64,000 bases of DNA from positions 1 through 64,000 of the forward strand of contig JAMKCH010041334.1 in assembly GCA_023653785.1 (NCBI GenBank). The letters run 5' to 3'. Positions 44,636 through 55,821 of this stretch are shown here, in pieces (positions within the stretch are counted from its first letter, which is position 1; each line of letters starts with the position of its first letter). The notes beneath the pieces are model-generated. The model ran no database searches. It worked only from the letters and a program-made list of their open reading frames with translations, and was not told where the DNA came from. This DNA is from Ophioderma brevispina (lineage: Eukaryota; Echinodermata; Ophiuroidea; Amphilepidida; Ophiodermatidae). Both the position numbers and the translations under genes were made by a program.

Positions 44636-46969
44636 TTTGAAAAGCAGGTGAACAACCACAAATCCCTAGATAAAGCTTTGAAAATTATCCCGCCTAAATT
44701 TAGTAAACATGAGAATTCATCAAAGTTGGCAACAGTAATGATAAAAATCATATTATCAGAATTTAATTTGGACCTGTACAAGTTGAGAAGGGGTGAAACA
44801 CTAAATTTTACATATTTTCATATTTTTTTCATATTGTAAACAGGCTAGCAACTATTTAAACACGACAGAATGTACACAGTATCTAGTGGTTTCTGCAAAT
44901 CAAAACAACACTCTTATCAGGCGCCATGTTTCTGCCGTTGGTACATCCATTAGAAAATAACATCGGAAGAGGATTATGTTTGTATCAGAGATAAATGTCG
45001 GTAAACATGGCTAAAGAAGTACGGGACTTTTGATAATTCTGTCTATAATTTATGACCCAGTCGAAGGATTTGATGATGTTATCATATAAAATGCAGATTA
45101 GCATCAATTGACCTAACAAAATTAAGGATTGTTTCCTGATGTTAATTGTGCCTTTGGTGAACCTTTTGAGATCATATTTTATGATAGGGAATTCATTGCC
45201 CCCTCCGATGCTTGACTTCCGCGAATAATTGCCCGGGAAAATTGCATAGCAGGATTTGCGATGTATTTGCAGAAATACTGCATATTCGAATTGCGTTCGC
45301 ATTTGCAATGCGATGATACGGGAATTTGCACGCTGCTAATAGCCAATTACGAAATCATTGCTTTAATTGAAGTAGGATATTTTAAATGTGGATTTATAGT
45401 TGAGCATCATTTTCTTCTGATTATCATTGTTGATTACATTATGTTTTTATCAGTATTTTCTAATATTTATATGACCCGCTGAATTATTAGTAATGCAATA
45501 GCCACATAACAAAATCCGGAAATCGGGAAAGTAACCAATTGAAACGAGCTCAACAAACCCCCGCTCAAGGTGTGATCCCAAAAGCCTTTATCGTGCAGGG
45601 GCCGGGGTACGCAAATGAAAAAGTGACGATGGCCTGGGTATATCCATGGATATATCGGCGATAAATATGGCTTTAAGATGAAATCTTGATATCAAATCGA
45701 GCTTTCAATTATTCTGGTGTTAGTACAAAAGGGAAAAAAATTACGAGCACTATCTTGCAACAAATTTAATGCTCGATGTAGTTATCTACGGACGCACTAA
45801 CTCATCTGTAATACGGTACTTCCGGGTATAAAATAAAACACAAGACGGTGCAGATGCGTCTCGGCTCCGAAACCCGTAAAGATGGTACAAATACGCCGAC
45901 AAAAATGGTTTGTAAATGTAAATCGGCTTATTATGCCCATAAGTAATGAATATATCACCGTAGTTGGATCATTTTAACAAGTACCCAAGCGAGGATAGAC
46001 TAGTAAAAACCACTTTCTTGGCTAAATCAGCTATTTTGAGACCCTAAACGAGGATCCGCGCGGATCCGCGTTTTGCCTTTCAAAAGCACCCTAAATCAGT
46101 GTTTTCTTTCACGCGGGTGCTTACAGGTATTATTTCGAGTGGCCCCCCCCGGGGGAGAACCAACCCCAAGAACTTATATATTTTAATATTTGGACCTCTT
46201 TTCTATTCAATTAAAAGTTTGTTCGGCGCCTGTTCACCTGCATTTCATATATATAGGTGAATGATTTTCAATTTCTGCTATGAAAGAAATAAATTGCATA
46301 GAAGTGGGGTTACGCGACAAATTACGGGTTTGGTTCTGCACAAAGATGTTAGGTCACAGTTTGCCAAACATTTTTTTTCTCATGAGCTTTGTTTACCTTC
46401 GTTTCCCTTTCGAATAAAGGATGAAATATAGGGTCAAAGAAAATTGAACACACAGTAGAACCTCTAACTTTATTTATTCGTGAAAGAGGTCAAGTAATTT
46501 GTGTTGCACGTCATGAAAAATAGCTTTCTAAATCAGGGTGATGGTATAGCACCTGCAATCTTTTCAGTTGCATGGATAATAACAATGGCTCTGCAGTTCC
46601 AGATGAAAAAGGAATCTGTGAAGTGTTTGGTCTTCTACATACCGAGCGGATTAACTTATCAATAGCCCCCATTATTTGCTGGAGTCAATGAATCATGGTG
46701 TACATCCCGTAGTCACTGATATTAAGGCATTGAGATGACATTTAATTCATTTTCTCGAGAATGTGCACATACTAGAAGTGAGAACACACGTAGAACTGAT
46801 TTCTATAATTTAGGAAAATTGTTTCGGAAGATTTGTGTACTTCCCAGGGGTGCGCCACCTTGGTCCTTATCCGAGCATCTTTTTCGCTTTGGCCTCATGG
46901 CCTAAATCAAAAGCAAATCATTCTCAATGAAGGAAGTGAGCTTGATGAAGGAGACAAGGTGACACGGGA

Positions 46970-47215
46970 AGGCTTCAATTCTGGCATGCGGAGGTTGTTG
47001 CAACCCCCATAGATTTTCCTTACCGAACCCCTAACGTGATTTTGATATCAATTGATAGCTATGGGTCTCATCTATCCAGTGATACCAAAAATACGTACCA
47101 ACATTCCCAGAATCTTGCTTCTATGACGTTATAATGCACGGCGCTCTCGCAAAATGTGGTGAAATCACTTTGTGTACAAAAGTATAGGAAAACTAATTTT
47201 TTTTCCAGATTTCTA
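46970..47215. repeat. dispersed repeat, copy B (relative of 8083-8330)
   Basis: GGAGGTTGTTGCAACCCCC, GATAGCTATGGGTCTCATCT, CCAGTGATACCAAAAATACG and TATGACGTTATAATGC correspond in order to copy A. Confidence 0.5.
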
Positions 47216-47269
47216 GCCAAAACAAGGAAGAAAACACAACTTTAATTGATATAAGATCAACTGAAAGCA

Positions 47270-47600
47270 TTCTTTAAAATTGACATTATATTCAAGGGTC
47301 CAACTAATATGCATGTTGGCACCAGATTTATCTTCACTTACAAAGATATCATTTAAAGTATGTCGCGGATAGTGGGCATTTTGAATCATTTGGAATGAAC
47401 TCTCTAGCTATTTTAGTTTCCAGATATTGAGGAAAATAGGTTCTCGATGGCAGCCATCTTGAAATCCAAGATGGCGGCCATGAAAAGGGCGTGGCAAAGT
47501 GCTTCCATCAATTTTTTATTGTCATGGTCCAAGGTACTTGTGTGCCAAAATTCACACTTTTATCCGGAAGTGCACATTTAAATGGGTTCTGTGCACTACT
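47270..47600. repeat. inverse relative of the 37.5-37.9 kb repeat with GGCGGCCAT palindrome
   Basis: ATGGCAGCCATCTTGAAATC then CAAGATGGCGGCCATGAAAA, GTGGCAAAGTGCTTCCATCA and CACACTTTTATCCGGAAGTG are the reverse complement of the 37.6-37.75 kb segment. Confidence 0.7.
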
Positions 47601-47636
47601 ACTTTAGATGATATCTATCGCTCCTCTACCAATCCA

Positions 47637-47710
47637 GGCTTGTTAGCTCAGTTGGCAAGAGCGCCGTGCTAGTAATACGGAGGTTGCCAATTCAAGTCCG
47701 GCCAAGCGCA
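47637..47710 (+). tRNA. tRNA-Thr(AGU)-like sequence, probably a pseudogene or SINE head
   Basis: GGCTTGT, TA, GCTC-AGTTGGCAA-GAGC (D arm), CCGTG-CTAGTAA-TACGG (anticodon arm with loop anticodon AGT), AGGTT, GCCAA-TTCAAGT-CCGGC (T arm), then CAAGCG. D and anticodon arms are sound and both internal promoter boxes are present. The T stem has two mismatches, and the acceptor stem pairs only with a one-base shift. That argues against a functional tRNA. An 11-base T run (47713-47723) close behind could end pol III transcription. A tRNA-derived SINE is the main alternative. Confidence 0.6.
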
Positions 47711-47712
47711 CG

Positions 47713-47723
47713 TTTTTTTTTTT
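47713..47723 (+). terminator. T run, possible pol III terminator
   Basis: Eleven T directly after the tRNA-like sequence. Pol III stops at four or more T. Confidence 0.45.
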
Positions 47724-47857
47724 CAACACTGCGTCTGGCTATCTCCAGGGAAAGATTAATAAATATTCATCCTTGTCTACCTGGAGAACCAAGTAGTTAA
47801 AATTTCAAAACAAATATAAATGATTGTTTTAATTATTGCACGCTGAGAAGACAATAC

Positions 47858-48286
47858 TCAAGCAAATATGGCGGTTTTTATTTTTTTTTTCTCACACTGG
47901 GCAGTCTTGGGCACTAAAGCTGAACGCATAACGATGTACACATATACAACGTATCTAACGAAAACAACAAATACACATCGGAGACAACCGGGACATTTTA
48001 AAATATTCTGTAATACTTCCACACTTTTTCGTGTTCGTACATAGGAGTTTTCCAAAAAATTCCCCAGTAATGATTGCTCGCCGATCATCAATTGTGGCAG
48101 AAGGATTCCGATCAAAGGGTTCGCTGTTGTTTGCCTTCCTTTTGTGCGGGTGAATGGACAAAACCGATTAAATTTGGATGGTGGAAGTCGTTGTGGTTCC
48201 TTCCAATCTCTTTCTTCCATAGTGTGTGTGTACTGTGGGTGTTTGTTGTAGGCTACGTAGGTGGTTTGTGCGTTTTTGAGGGGCAA
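47858..48286 (-). CDS. unclassified ORF, 142 codons (doubtful)
   Basis: A minus-strand frame containing MEERDWKEPQRLPPSKFNRF, FTRTKGRQTTANPLIGILL and a hydrophobic stretch CVFVVFVRYVVYVYIVM near the C-terminus. There is no recognised domain, promoter or splice signal. It is the longest frame in this part of the window but could be chance. A plus-strand frame overlaps its start. Confidence 0.25.
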   Translation of the reverse strand: MPLKNAQTTYVAYNKHPQYTHTMEERDWKEPQRLPPSKFNRFCPFTRTKGRQTTANPLIGILLPQLMIGEQSLLGNFLENSYVRTRKSVEVLQNILKCPGCLRCVFVVFVRYVVYVYIVMRSALVPKTAQCEKKKIKTAIFA

Positions 48287-48710
48287 TGATTATGTGAGCA
48301 TGCTAACAGGTGACTTGGAACCGAGTCCGCTGTAATGCGCATTTTTCACCTGTGGCCAGCAGACTCTACCCATTCTGTTTTTGCGATTCCAGTTCTACAA
48401 CGCACTTATGTTGCTGATCGTCCTATATTGATCTAGAGTATACGCGAGTGGAATAACATGTGGCCGCTTTGTTAAATTTGAAAGGACCCGAAACAGACAA
48501 TAGGGTGTCGGCATTTCAATTTGGTTGCGTTGTCGTCTAGCTGATGGCCCGTCATTTAGGACAGATTTAAGATATACTAACCCGTTCTATCTATAATTTG
48601 GCCTTTTGAGCATATTTGGGGTAAACATTTTATAAACATAGAGGTCCCAAGTGTGTAAATGAGGTATATTACAACTGATTCCGTCATGCACTGTAGGATG
48701 TTGTGTAGTA

Positions 48711-48972
48711 GCGCTCATTGACCTCTACACATGGATAGCGGGTCTGAGTCGCCGATTGAAACATCAGGAAGTTGCTTTTTTACCTTGACAATGTGGCGGG
48801 AAACAATGCACACACCTTGACAAACAATAGAACATCTGTGTGGAATATGTGCACCAGCAGGTGTATGAATTGTTTCCCGCCATAGTGTCAAGGTAAAAAA
48901 GCAACTTCCTGATGTTTCACTCGGCGACCATTCAACTGTGCGGCAGCCCGCTATCCATGTAGCGCTTGACGG
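48711..48972. mobile_element. large palindromic (foldback) element, arms about 100 bp
   Basis: ACATGGATAGCGGG, CGCCGA(T/G)TGAAACATC, AGGAAGTTGCTTTTTTACC, TTGACA and GGCGGGAAACAAT on the left recur in reverse complement on the right. The right arm has about 20 extra bases (CCATTCAACTGTGCGGCAG). The central spacer is about 60 bp. Such near-identical arms point to a fairly recent foldback element. No coding sequence. Confidence 0.8.
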
Positions 48973-51748
48973 AATAAATGGCAATACATCATTTGCATAT
49001 TTCTGACTTCTATATGAAACATCTTCCAGATTTGGCGGGCAAAAAGTATGTGTAATGTAAGCTTTGTCCATGGAACTCTGTCATTATTGCTTGCACGGCT
49101 GAAGCTACACATAGTTTGGCTTTTGAAAAGTGCTCTTCGTTGTATGGCTCTCCAATTGGAAAGGTCAAACAAACATTGATGTTTTACGGAAAGACGCTCT
49201 GTCAACATTTTTGACCAAGGAAAAATAGCAATATGATTATTATATATTAGGTACAGTGCAATTCATGAGGAAAAAGCTCTAGCCAAATAGAAATCAAAAT
49301 AAAATTATACAATTACCTACTTGCAATCGTCAACACATTTTTACCGCACATTTAATGTTACTGTGCAGTTGATGTGTTTTGTAGATACTGCATTCTAAAA
49401 TTTCTGGGATTCAAAAGTTAATCCTTAAGATTGTAGTTTGGGCACAATCGATGTTAGGATTTAAGATTGATCTCTATTGCATTAACATTAAATCATAATG
49501 GATTCGAAACTAAAGCTATTATGATTGGATCTAAAGCAAGTAGAATTTACCTTTAAATCTATTTTGATTAGTCCCTAGCTACAATCCTAAAGAACCTCCG
49601 TCCCTAATGCAAATTTTTGTATCAAACTCAAAATCGTCAAAATGTAGTTTTGACTAAGTTTGACTGCGTTTATCCGTGGTGGTCGATAGTCATTCTTTCT
49701 GATACTCTGTAACGCTTCACTAGAATTGCCAGAAATTTCTACGAACTACAGAAAACATTGCAAACTTTAATGTGGTGTGTAAAATTTTGAACCAGAAGAT
49801 GACAAGATATAAGCCTAATAATGTGAACGTTAGTGATGTAGATGCATGAATGTTACTAAACACAGTAATGTTGATCGTCTGAATTTTATCCTTACATAAC
49901 ACAATGTAAGAATATAAACGAGTTACAATCAAACTATCCAAATTCTCTCAATTTGGAATAAAATATTCTGTTCGGTTTACTTTGTTGTTGTATTTTAAAG
50001 CTGTCTACATAAAGATTTAAAGCTATATAAAACATTTTTAATACAGAAAATTAAGCGAAATTTTCAGAGAAAACTTGGCTGAAATGGATTGCGATTGAAA
50101 TGTCGATTCGAACCAGCTTAAGCCAAATGTTCTGTGCGATCGATGTATAGAATTTCCTAGTCAGTGTCTTGGCTATGTTACAATGATAAGTGAGATGATT
50201 GTGATCAATTTAGCTACAGAGAACATTATTTTAGCAGCAGAACATCAAGCTATTCATATATTGTAGCATAGTCACACCAACATTGTCAGTATACTGAACA
50301 TACGTGTATATTTGCAACCATACATATATAAGAGTATTATGCTGATCAATACCTATTTAAAAGCATTGCTTACCAAGCATCTTGTGTTATTAAGGTATGT
50401 GCTAACAACCCAACAAGAATACGTACTTATTAAGAGCACTCTTTAAATAGAGGGAGCGCCATATCAGCAAGACTTGACTATGACCTTGAACTATCTCTTC
50501 TGTGCTAACGTGGAAATACAAGAAGCAAAATCACTAATATCTAAAGTTTAAATGAGTATATCATTTGTTTAAATTGAAATTGTTCAATCTTATCCTTAGT
50601 ACTTTACCTCTAATTGGTTAATTTTTTTAAATCAATTAAAGTAAGAGGGCATTTGTTAGTGTGGAGTTCTTGGTCTAGCCATTACTTCGATTGGCCTTAT
50701 GCTACTTCCAAGAATAAAATTGCAGTAATTGCATGTTGAGAGGTTTTGAGAGCCTGTGCCTACGAATCAATGTTGATAAAATGGGTTTCGGTGGACCAGA
50801 ACGGCAGCTTTCTTGTTTTATATATGCTACGTATCTAGAATTGAGTGTTTTCTCGAATGACCGCTAATACTACATACTTAAAAAATATAAAATGGAGTGT
50901 CAATGTTGAACACGCCTTTTTCATAAAATTGAAACGTCCTACTTTACGGTGAGTCATGCCATTTCATATTCCCTCATCCTTTTGTTTTTGTTGTTTGAGT
51001 GTGAAAATATTAAGAAGGACAAAACAAAGCGAATAAAAAACGAATAAATAATAAACGATTCTCTTTGATAATTGATAGATATTGGGAGGAAGCAAAATGC
51101 CATTTAACCCTGAAGAACATTTGAAAGTTCACATTTCTTAGATTAAAAATCAATCTAATTGGATTTCTATCAGGGACAAATCCAATTTTAGGTTAAAATT
51201 GTAAATCAAAATACATTGAAATATAAATCTAATAGATTAAATATTTAATAAAAAATCAGATTTGTCCTCCATTTTAATCTCAGAAATTTAGAGAATGGTT
51301 GCCTCTCATGCTCGATGTTCATCATGGATTATGTATGTAAAACTTATCTGTTGATATTGTGTTTAACTGGGATTTATTTGGATTGATGGTTGTTGCTTGT
51401 GGCGGGTTAGTAAGTTTTGATACCTACGTGGTCTGGCACATACTCGGCACATTTGTCTCCCCATATCAGTACGGCAGTCAATTCCCCGACAAAAACTTCC
51501 TGCTGAAAATAACAAATTCATGAAGTCATTTATACAGCACGTTGCTCATATACAACACGTTGCTATATACAAACAATTTATAATGAGGGCGATATCAATG
51601 TGGTCAGTCTTATGGATCACACAATACGAATTGTCCTTTAGTATAATGAAATGGATATAAATTCCTACATCGGTTTTAGAGTAATTAAAGGGGATATATT
51701 TTGGTATTTATTGTCCATGCATGATATTAACTACAACTTCGTTTGTTG
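48973..51748. other. mostly unique non-coding DNA
   Basis: No gene was found apart from the exon candidate at 51424-51502. A weak inverted repeat (TTTCTTAGATTAAAAATC / TTTCTGAGATTAAAATGG) lies at about 51133-51292, and a similar AAATTTCTGGGATT block occurs near 49395. Both could be worn MITEs. Confidence 0.4.
51424..51502 (-). CDS. possible internal host exon, minus strand (79 nt)
   Basis: On the minus strand, TTTGTTATTTTCAG precedes 51502 and a donor GTAG/GTATCAAAAC follows 51424. Two frames are open: one with VFVGELTAVLIWGDKCAEYV, the other Cys-rich with CRGIDCRTDMGRQMCRVCAR. The Cys-rich frame looks like an extracellular module but no family can be named. The first frame ends in phase 1, compatible with the start of the candidate exon at 34512. 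Real exon status needs transcript evidence. Confidence 0.35.
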
Positions 51749-51757
51749 GTAAAACTA
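51749..51757. repeat. 9-bp target-site duplication, left (GTAAAACTA)
   Basis: Identical to 51876-51884 immediately after the hairpin element. Confidence 0.9.
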
Positions 51758-51875
51758 GGGTGTTTCCATAAGGTGACACCCTTCTTTCTGACACCCTTAT
51801 GAATTCGGAAACCTTAACGGAATAAACCACACATAAGGGTGTCAGAAAGAAGGGTGTCACCTTATGGAAACACCC
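51758..51875. mobile_element. perfect 44-bp-arm hairpin element (family H, copy 1)
   Basis: The left arm 51758-51801 (GGGTGTTTCCATAAGGTGAC ...) and right arm 51832-51875 are exact reverse complements over 44 bases, with a 30-base loop containing AATTCGGAAACCTTAACGG. It is bordered by an exact 9-bp duplication. The arms repeat a TGACACCC motif. Copy 2 at 18432-18590 has the same GGGWGTTT ends, the same TTCTGACAC.CTTATG block and the same core. Perfect arms and duplication mean a recent insertion. A 9-bp duplication would suit a Mutator-like transposase. Confidence 0.9.
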
Positions 51876-52199
51876 GTAAAACTATTATTAAAAACTATTA
51901 TTAGTGTTGAATATTTATTAATCTTTTCCTGGAGATGGCATTGTTAGGCTGGTTATTATTGGCATTGTTAGACTGCGATGACAAATCGTCTCCAACCCAA
52001 TACAGGGTGTCCCAAAAAGTTGTGTAAGCAGATAAATTTCAATAGCTCAAAAACTACTTCACCTGAGTATTTCATCTTCACACTCCAGAACATATTTACT
52101 CTTGTGTATAATCAGTGCAAATACCATGCAAACCAGAGATATAACAGATTATTGAAAGCTATCTGTTTTTCACCCATTTCAATTGGATTTACACATTTA

Positions 52200-53353
52200 G
52201 GGCCGTATTCTCAAACGATGTTTAAAATAAACGGTGGTTTAGGCCTAAACTGTGGTTAGTTAAACGCACAGTTAAAACATCCGCAGGTTAAATATTTTAA
52301 CAAGTTGTTTAGCCAACCATTTAAACACCGTAATTCTTAAACAGCTGTGAAAATGTGAGCAATTTCATTGGCTGATGCCTGGGTTCAATTCGTCGATTAA
52401 ATCCAACTAATACGCGCCACGGTTGCTGGGCAGATCACCAAGCAGACCATACGCTCGGACGGAACTACTTTTTTTGTCAATCGAACTGTCAGTGTCCCAG
52501 ATCATGGTCCGGGATCATGTCATCACAAACTGTGAAAATAAACACACTGAAACTAGTCTAGGGCCTACCCTATTTCAGACTTTTTTTAAATAAAATGTAT
52601 CATACTACAGTGACCAGTCAAAATTGCCACTCTTTTGGGATTCACGGATTAATTTCAGTTGAACATGATGAATTCTTATCCGCGTATCATCATGATCATC
52701 ATCAACATGCCATGCATGTTACAGTATCGCCATGCATGTGATGAACATCCCAAAATTCAAGTCAGAAATAAAGCCTACGTTTGGCAAATTCATGCGAGAG
52801 TTAGTGGACACGCACTTCCTGGCTAGACTAGAACATACCCTAGGCCACGGGTAAATTTAAAGATGTCGCGTTATGTAAGGAACTTTAAAATTTGTTCAGT
52901 GATGGAGAGAGAAAATGCACCGTGCCTATTTAAAACTTGTATGTCGCTTGCGTTGCACTGTTATCAGTTAATACTATCTATACATGATCATGATGATAGG
53001 TCTTCTGTTAGCTGATCCACATGCATTAAAAAAGATGCAAAGGAAAAGTGGACGAGAAGAATCAACTGAGGACTCGGAAAAGAAAGATAAGAAAAAATAG
53101 AGGAACACGGGTATAACAAGAGTATCACATATAGCCGAAAATATCAGGCATTTGACGAAAGCGTGAAATTAAACACGCCTTAAACTACCCCCGGACCAAG
53201 GTTCTAAGTTTAACAACGTTTTAGAAATGTTTAGCGATGTTCGGCTAAAAATTTAGACAACATTTAAAGTTGTCCATGCTTGAGAATTGCGCTTATTTTA
53301 GCAGGCGTGTTTGTGATTTAACCAGCGATAAACATCGCTTGAGAATACGGGCC
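52200..53353. mobile_element. PIF/Harbinger-like non-autonomous element, nested
   Basis: The ends GGGCCGTATTCTCAAACGAT and, inverted, GGCCCGTATTCTCAAGCGAT, are flanked by TTA (52197-52199) and TTA (53354-53356), the 3-bp duplication typical of PIF/Harbinger. The ends continue GTTTAAAATAAAC / GTTTATCGCTGGTTAAA. The interior has no transposase. A short lysine/glutamate-rich frame near 53030-53100 is too weak to call. Confidence 0.8.
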
Positions 53354-53513
53354 TTAGTGATTATCCCTGTATCACATAGTAAAGTAGCTCATTCAGGCAT
53401 TTAAGTGTTATAAGCGGCATTGCGAATGTAACATTTGTTGATGGGTTCAAAAAAAACAGATAACCTTTAATATACGTCTAGCCCTATTTCCTTTTATCTA
53501 TTGTACAGACTGT

Positions 53514-54615
53514 CCCAAAAAAACTATACAATCAAATATTAATTTTTTTGGCCAAAAATTTAAGTTCATCTCATCTGGAGGTTTACTGATTCTTTTAGGA
53601 GTGTTCCAGCTTTCATGAAGATTTTTTAGTTGGTGTAATTTGGGGGGGTCTGGTTCAGAAGTTATGGCTAATTATCTGAGACAGTTGAAAAACCTGTTGG
53701 GCCAGTTTCGGCTATCCTGATATCAACAAAGTTGCCATTGAAAATCATCTTCAGATATTCTTTATTGAAAATTAAAATAAAAAGTAGGTATAAAGTGCTG
53801 CTTCTTGTGATATAACCTAATTTATAACTTTATAATGTCGAAATTGCTAATAAATTGCTAATAAATACATGTAGCATTAGGAAATTCGATTTGCAAACAG
53901 TCTTGTTGTCTCAGCTTTACTCCAGGTTTCAGCAGAAGGTAGAACCATAAAAATACCCTTGTTGAAAGTAAACTGAGAACCTTTGAACACAACCATCCTT
54001 TCCTTTATGCTCTTTGTTGAACACTGCTTTCTTCATCATATTCCTGCCTGACATCTTGGAGGCAGTGGGGAATAGGGGAAGGGTAAATTGTACCTCCACA
54101 TTAGAGCGTTGTCCACATATTTGTCCCTCCACAGACTTGTAGAGTGTTACATTAGTTTCAGCAGTCAAATTCCCAAAATTTCAAGAATGTATGATTATTG
54201 TCCCCCTGAAAATTAGTCTCTTATTTCACCCCAACATAATAATTTCTGGTGCTTTCACTGAAAAAATAATATATTGATTAGTTCAATGCATGTTAATACA
54301 TTCACTCTGATCTGTACAATATTCTTTTGTTTTGAAAAGGACTATTAGCCACAATTATGCTACACGCATTATACCCTTAGTATCTTGAACCTTCATGTGA
54401 AACTGGGCCCAGTGGTATGTTTTATTGCTTGGTGTTCAACTGTCAATATCTCCACTTAGGGTCCATCAAATTGGATGGAATAAAAGCGAAGATTTAGCTT
54501 AGGATCTGTCTAACAAATAAAGTAAAAAACATAAAAACAATAAAACAAATAAACAAAATCAATATTTTTCATAATTTTTAGTTTGATTGTATAGTTTTTA
54601 TTGGGACAGTCTGTA
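53514..54615. mobile_element. second nested element, mariner-like, TACAGACTGTCCCAA ends
   Basis: The left end TACAGACTGTCCCAAAAAAA followed by CTATACAATCAAA and the inverted right end TACAGACTGTCCCAATAAAA followed by CTATACAATCAAA match for about 35 bp. TA stands at both edges. At 1.1 kb it has no recognisable transposase; the minus-strand ORF 53929-54168 has no known motif. Confidence 0.8.
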
Positions 54616-55046
54616 TGTCCTTTGTTGCACTGCCCAGTGCCCACTATTTTTGTGGAACAGGCTCAGGATTGGTACAATATTTTCAATCGGCCATAACTCG
54701 GTCAATATGTGTTTTTTTGGAAAGATTTTTTCGGTGTCGGAAACCTAACTAAATACACTTTTCATATGTGTATTAATTTGTATGGTTTACTTTGTTCTCT
54801 TCGTGAAACAGAGGGCGCTTTGAAGGTTCTCTTTTTTAGACACTCGGTATATTTGGGAATGGTCTGTTTCTCGCCTTTTATCTAAAGCATAATCTGTTAT
54901 ATCTCTGATTTGTATGGTTGGATTGCCATGGTATTTGTACTGATTATGTAATTAATATGTTCCTTGAAGATGAAATACTCAGCGTAAGTAGTTTTTTGAG
55001 AAATTGAAGCTTATATGCGTGCACAACTTTTACTGGACAACCTGTA

Positions 55047-55821
55047 GATCAAGGCGAATAGAGGACACATGTATGTCTAATAGACAAATTCCGTAGTTCC
55101 ATCAATTCTAAACATCCGAATTGTTTCAAAGTGCAAATGATAGACTACACATCTAGTGTGTAGTGAAAGAGTCCAGAGTTGCTGGACTCTTTCTTTGATT
55201 TTGGTGATCTTTAGAAGATTCTTTTATCTTGGTGTTTGTTTACTTTTTACTTAGTGTCAAGGAGTAGCTCATTTGGTTAGGTTTATTAATGTACAGTAAT
55301 AGTGCATTATAGCCTAACGGCACAAAATACATTGAAATCTCATTATCCATATCATATTTTATTACCACTTCAATTCTAGTCTGTAATATTGCAATATACG
55401 TGATATGCATAAAACCGTCTAATTTGAATGATGACATTACCACCTCCTTGGAATTCCGAATGCCTGGCCTTACCCCAGAAATCCAGCACAAGCCACTAGA
55501 CCCTACCGTTTAAAAGACATGTATCTTCCCGTGCTCACGCCTCTGGGAAGGGAATGTTTGGCGAGGGATAATGATTTTTTTTTTTGTCTTTTAATTTATA
55601 TCTCGCACAGGGAAGTAACCGTTGAAACTTCTGTTTGAAACATTCTTGTTTGTGACAGAGGGTTTTTTTATTTATGGACGATGTGGTAGCTTTTAAAAAA
55701 GTTACGGATATTGGCTATTTTTTCAGATTTTTAATATCGAAGCAACCATTCCCGCGAGCAGAGGATATGCTGATTTGGTGATGGCGAGAAGAGTTTGTTA
55801 AGTTTGAACAAACTCTTACAG
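55047..55821. other. non-coding DNA, no gene seen
   Basis: A short inverted repeat (GAAAGAGTCCAG/CTGGACTCTTTC near 55166-55193) is the only structure noted. Confidence 0.4.

Larger units (their letters stand above)
44043..46155. mobile_element. 2.1 kb poly-G-ended DNA element with subterminal repeats
   Basis: It starts with 16 G followed by CACTCATGTGTAATTGTTGT and AAGCACGCGCGTGAA. The right end, inverted, reads a run of G, CCACTCGAAATAATACCTGT and AAGCACCCGCGTGAA, giving inverted ends of about 45 bp. Copies of an ACCCTAAACGAGGAT-like unit stand just inside both ends, in direct orientation (about 44100-44320 and 45980-46110). A two-unit tandem repeat lies at 44335-44635. The interior holds no recognisable transposase; frames near 44985-45308 and 45261-45482 are short. 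Precise 8-12 bp duplications and empty relatives prove insertion. The duplication length would suit hAT-like or Mutator-like elements. Confidence 0.8.
43530..46880. mobile_element. composite 3.35 kb element (repeat family R, copy B) with about 300 bp inverted ends
   Basis: 43530-43760 is the reverse complement of about 46660-46880: GTGAGAACACACGTAGAACT, ATTTGCTGGAGT, GTGTACATC and AATTAATTCATTTTC-like blocks mirror each other. The inner body (43870-44042 and 46156-46460) matches repeat family R at 10.7-12.35 kb. The body is split by a poly-G-ended insertion at 44043-46155. No transposase was recognised, so it is a non-autonomous element or a decayed one. Confidence 0.7.
52001..55046. mobile_element. 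mariner-like element with about 170 bp inverted ends, carrying two nested insertions
   Basis: The left end TACAGGGTGTCCCAAAAAGT and the inverted right end TACAGGTTGTCCAGTAAAAG both start at TA, as for Tc1/mariner targets. They continue co-linear for about 170 bp (CTCAAAAACTACTTCACC, GAGTATTTCATCTTCA, AATCAGTGCAAATACCATG, AGAGATATAACAGATTAT). Without its two insertions the element would be about 790 bp and non-coding. Confidence 0.85.

Noticed and set aside
53030..53100. Lys/Glu-rich frame inside the Harbinger-like element, possible Myb-like accessory protein
   Set aside because: About 20 residues, no diagnostic Trp pattern, no further homology.
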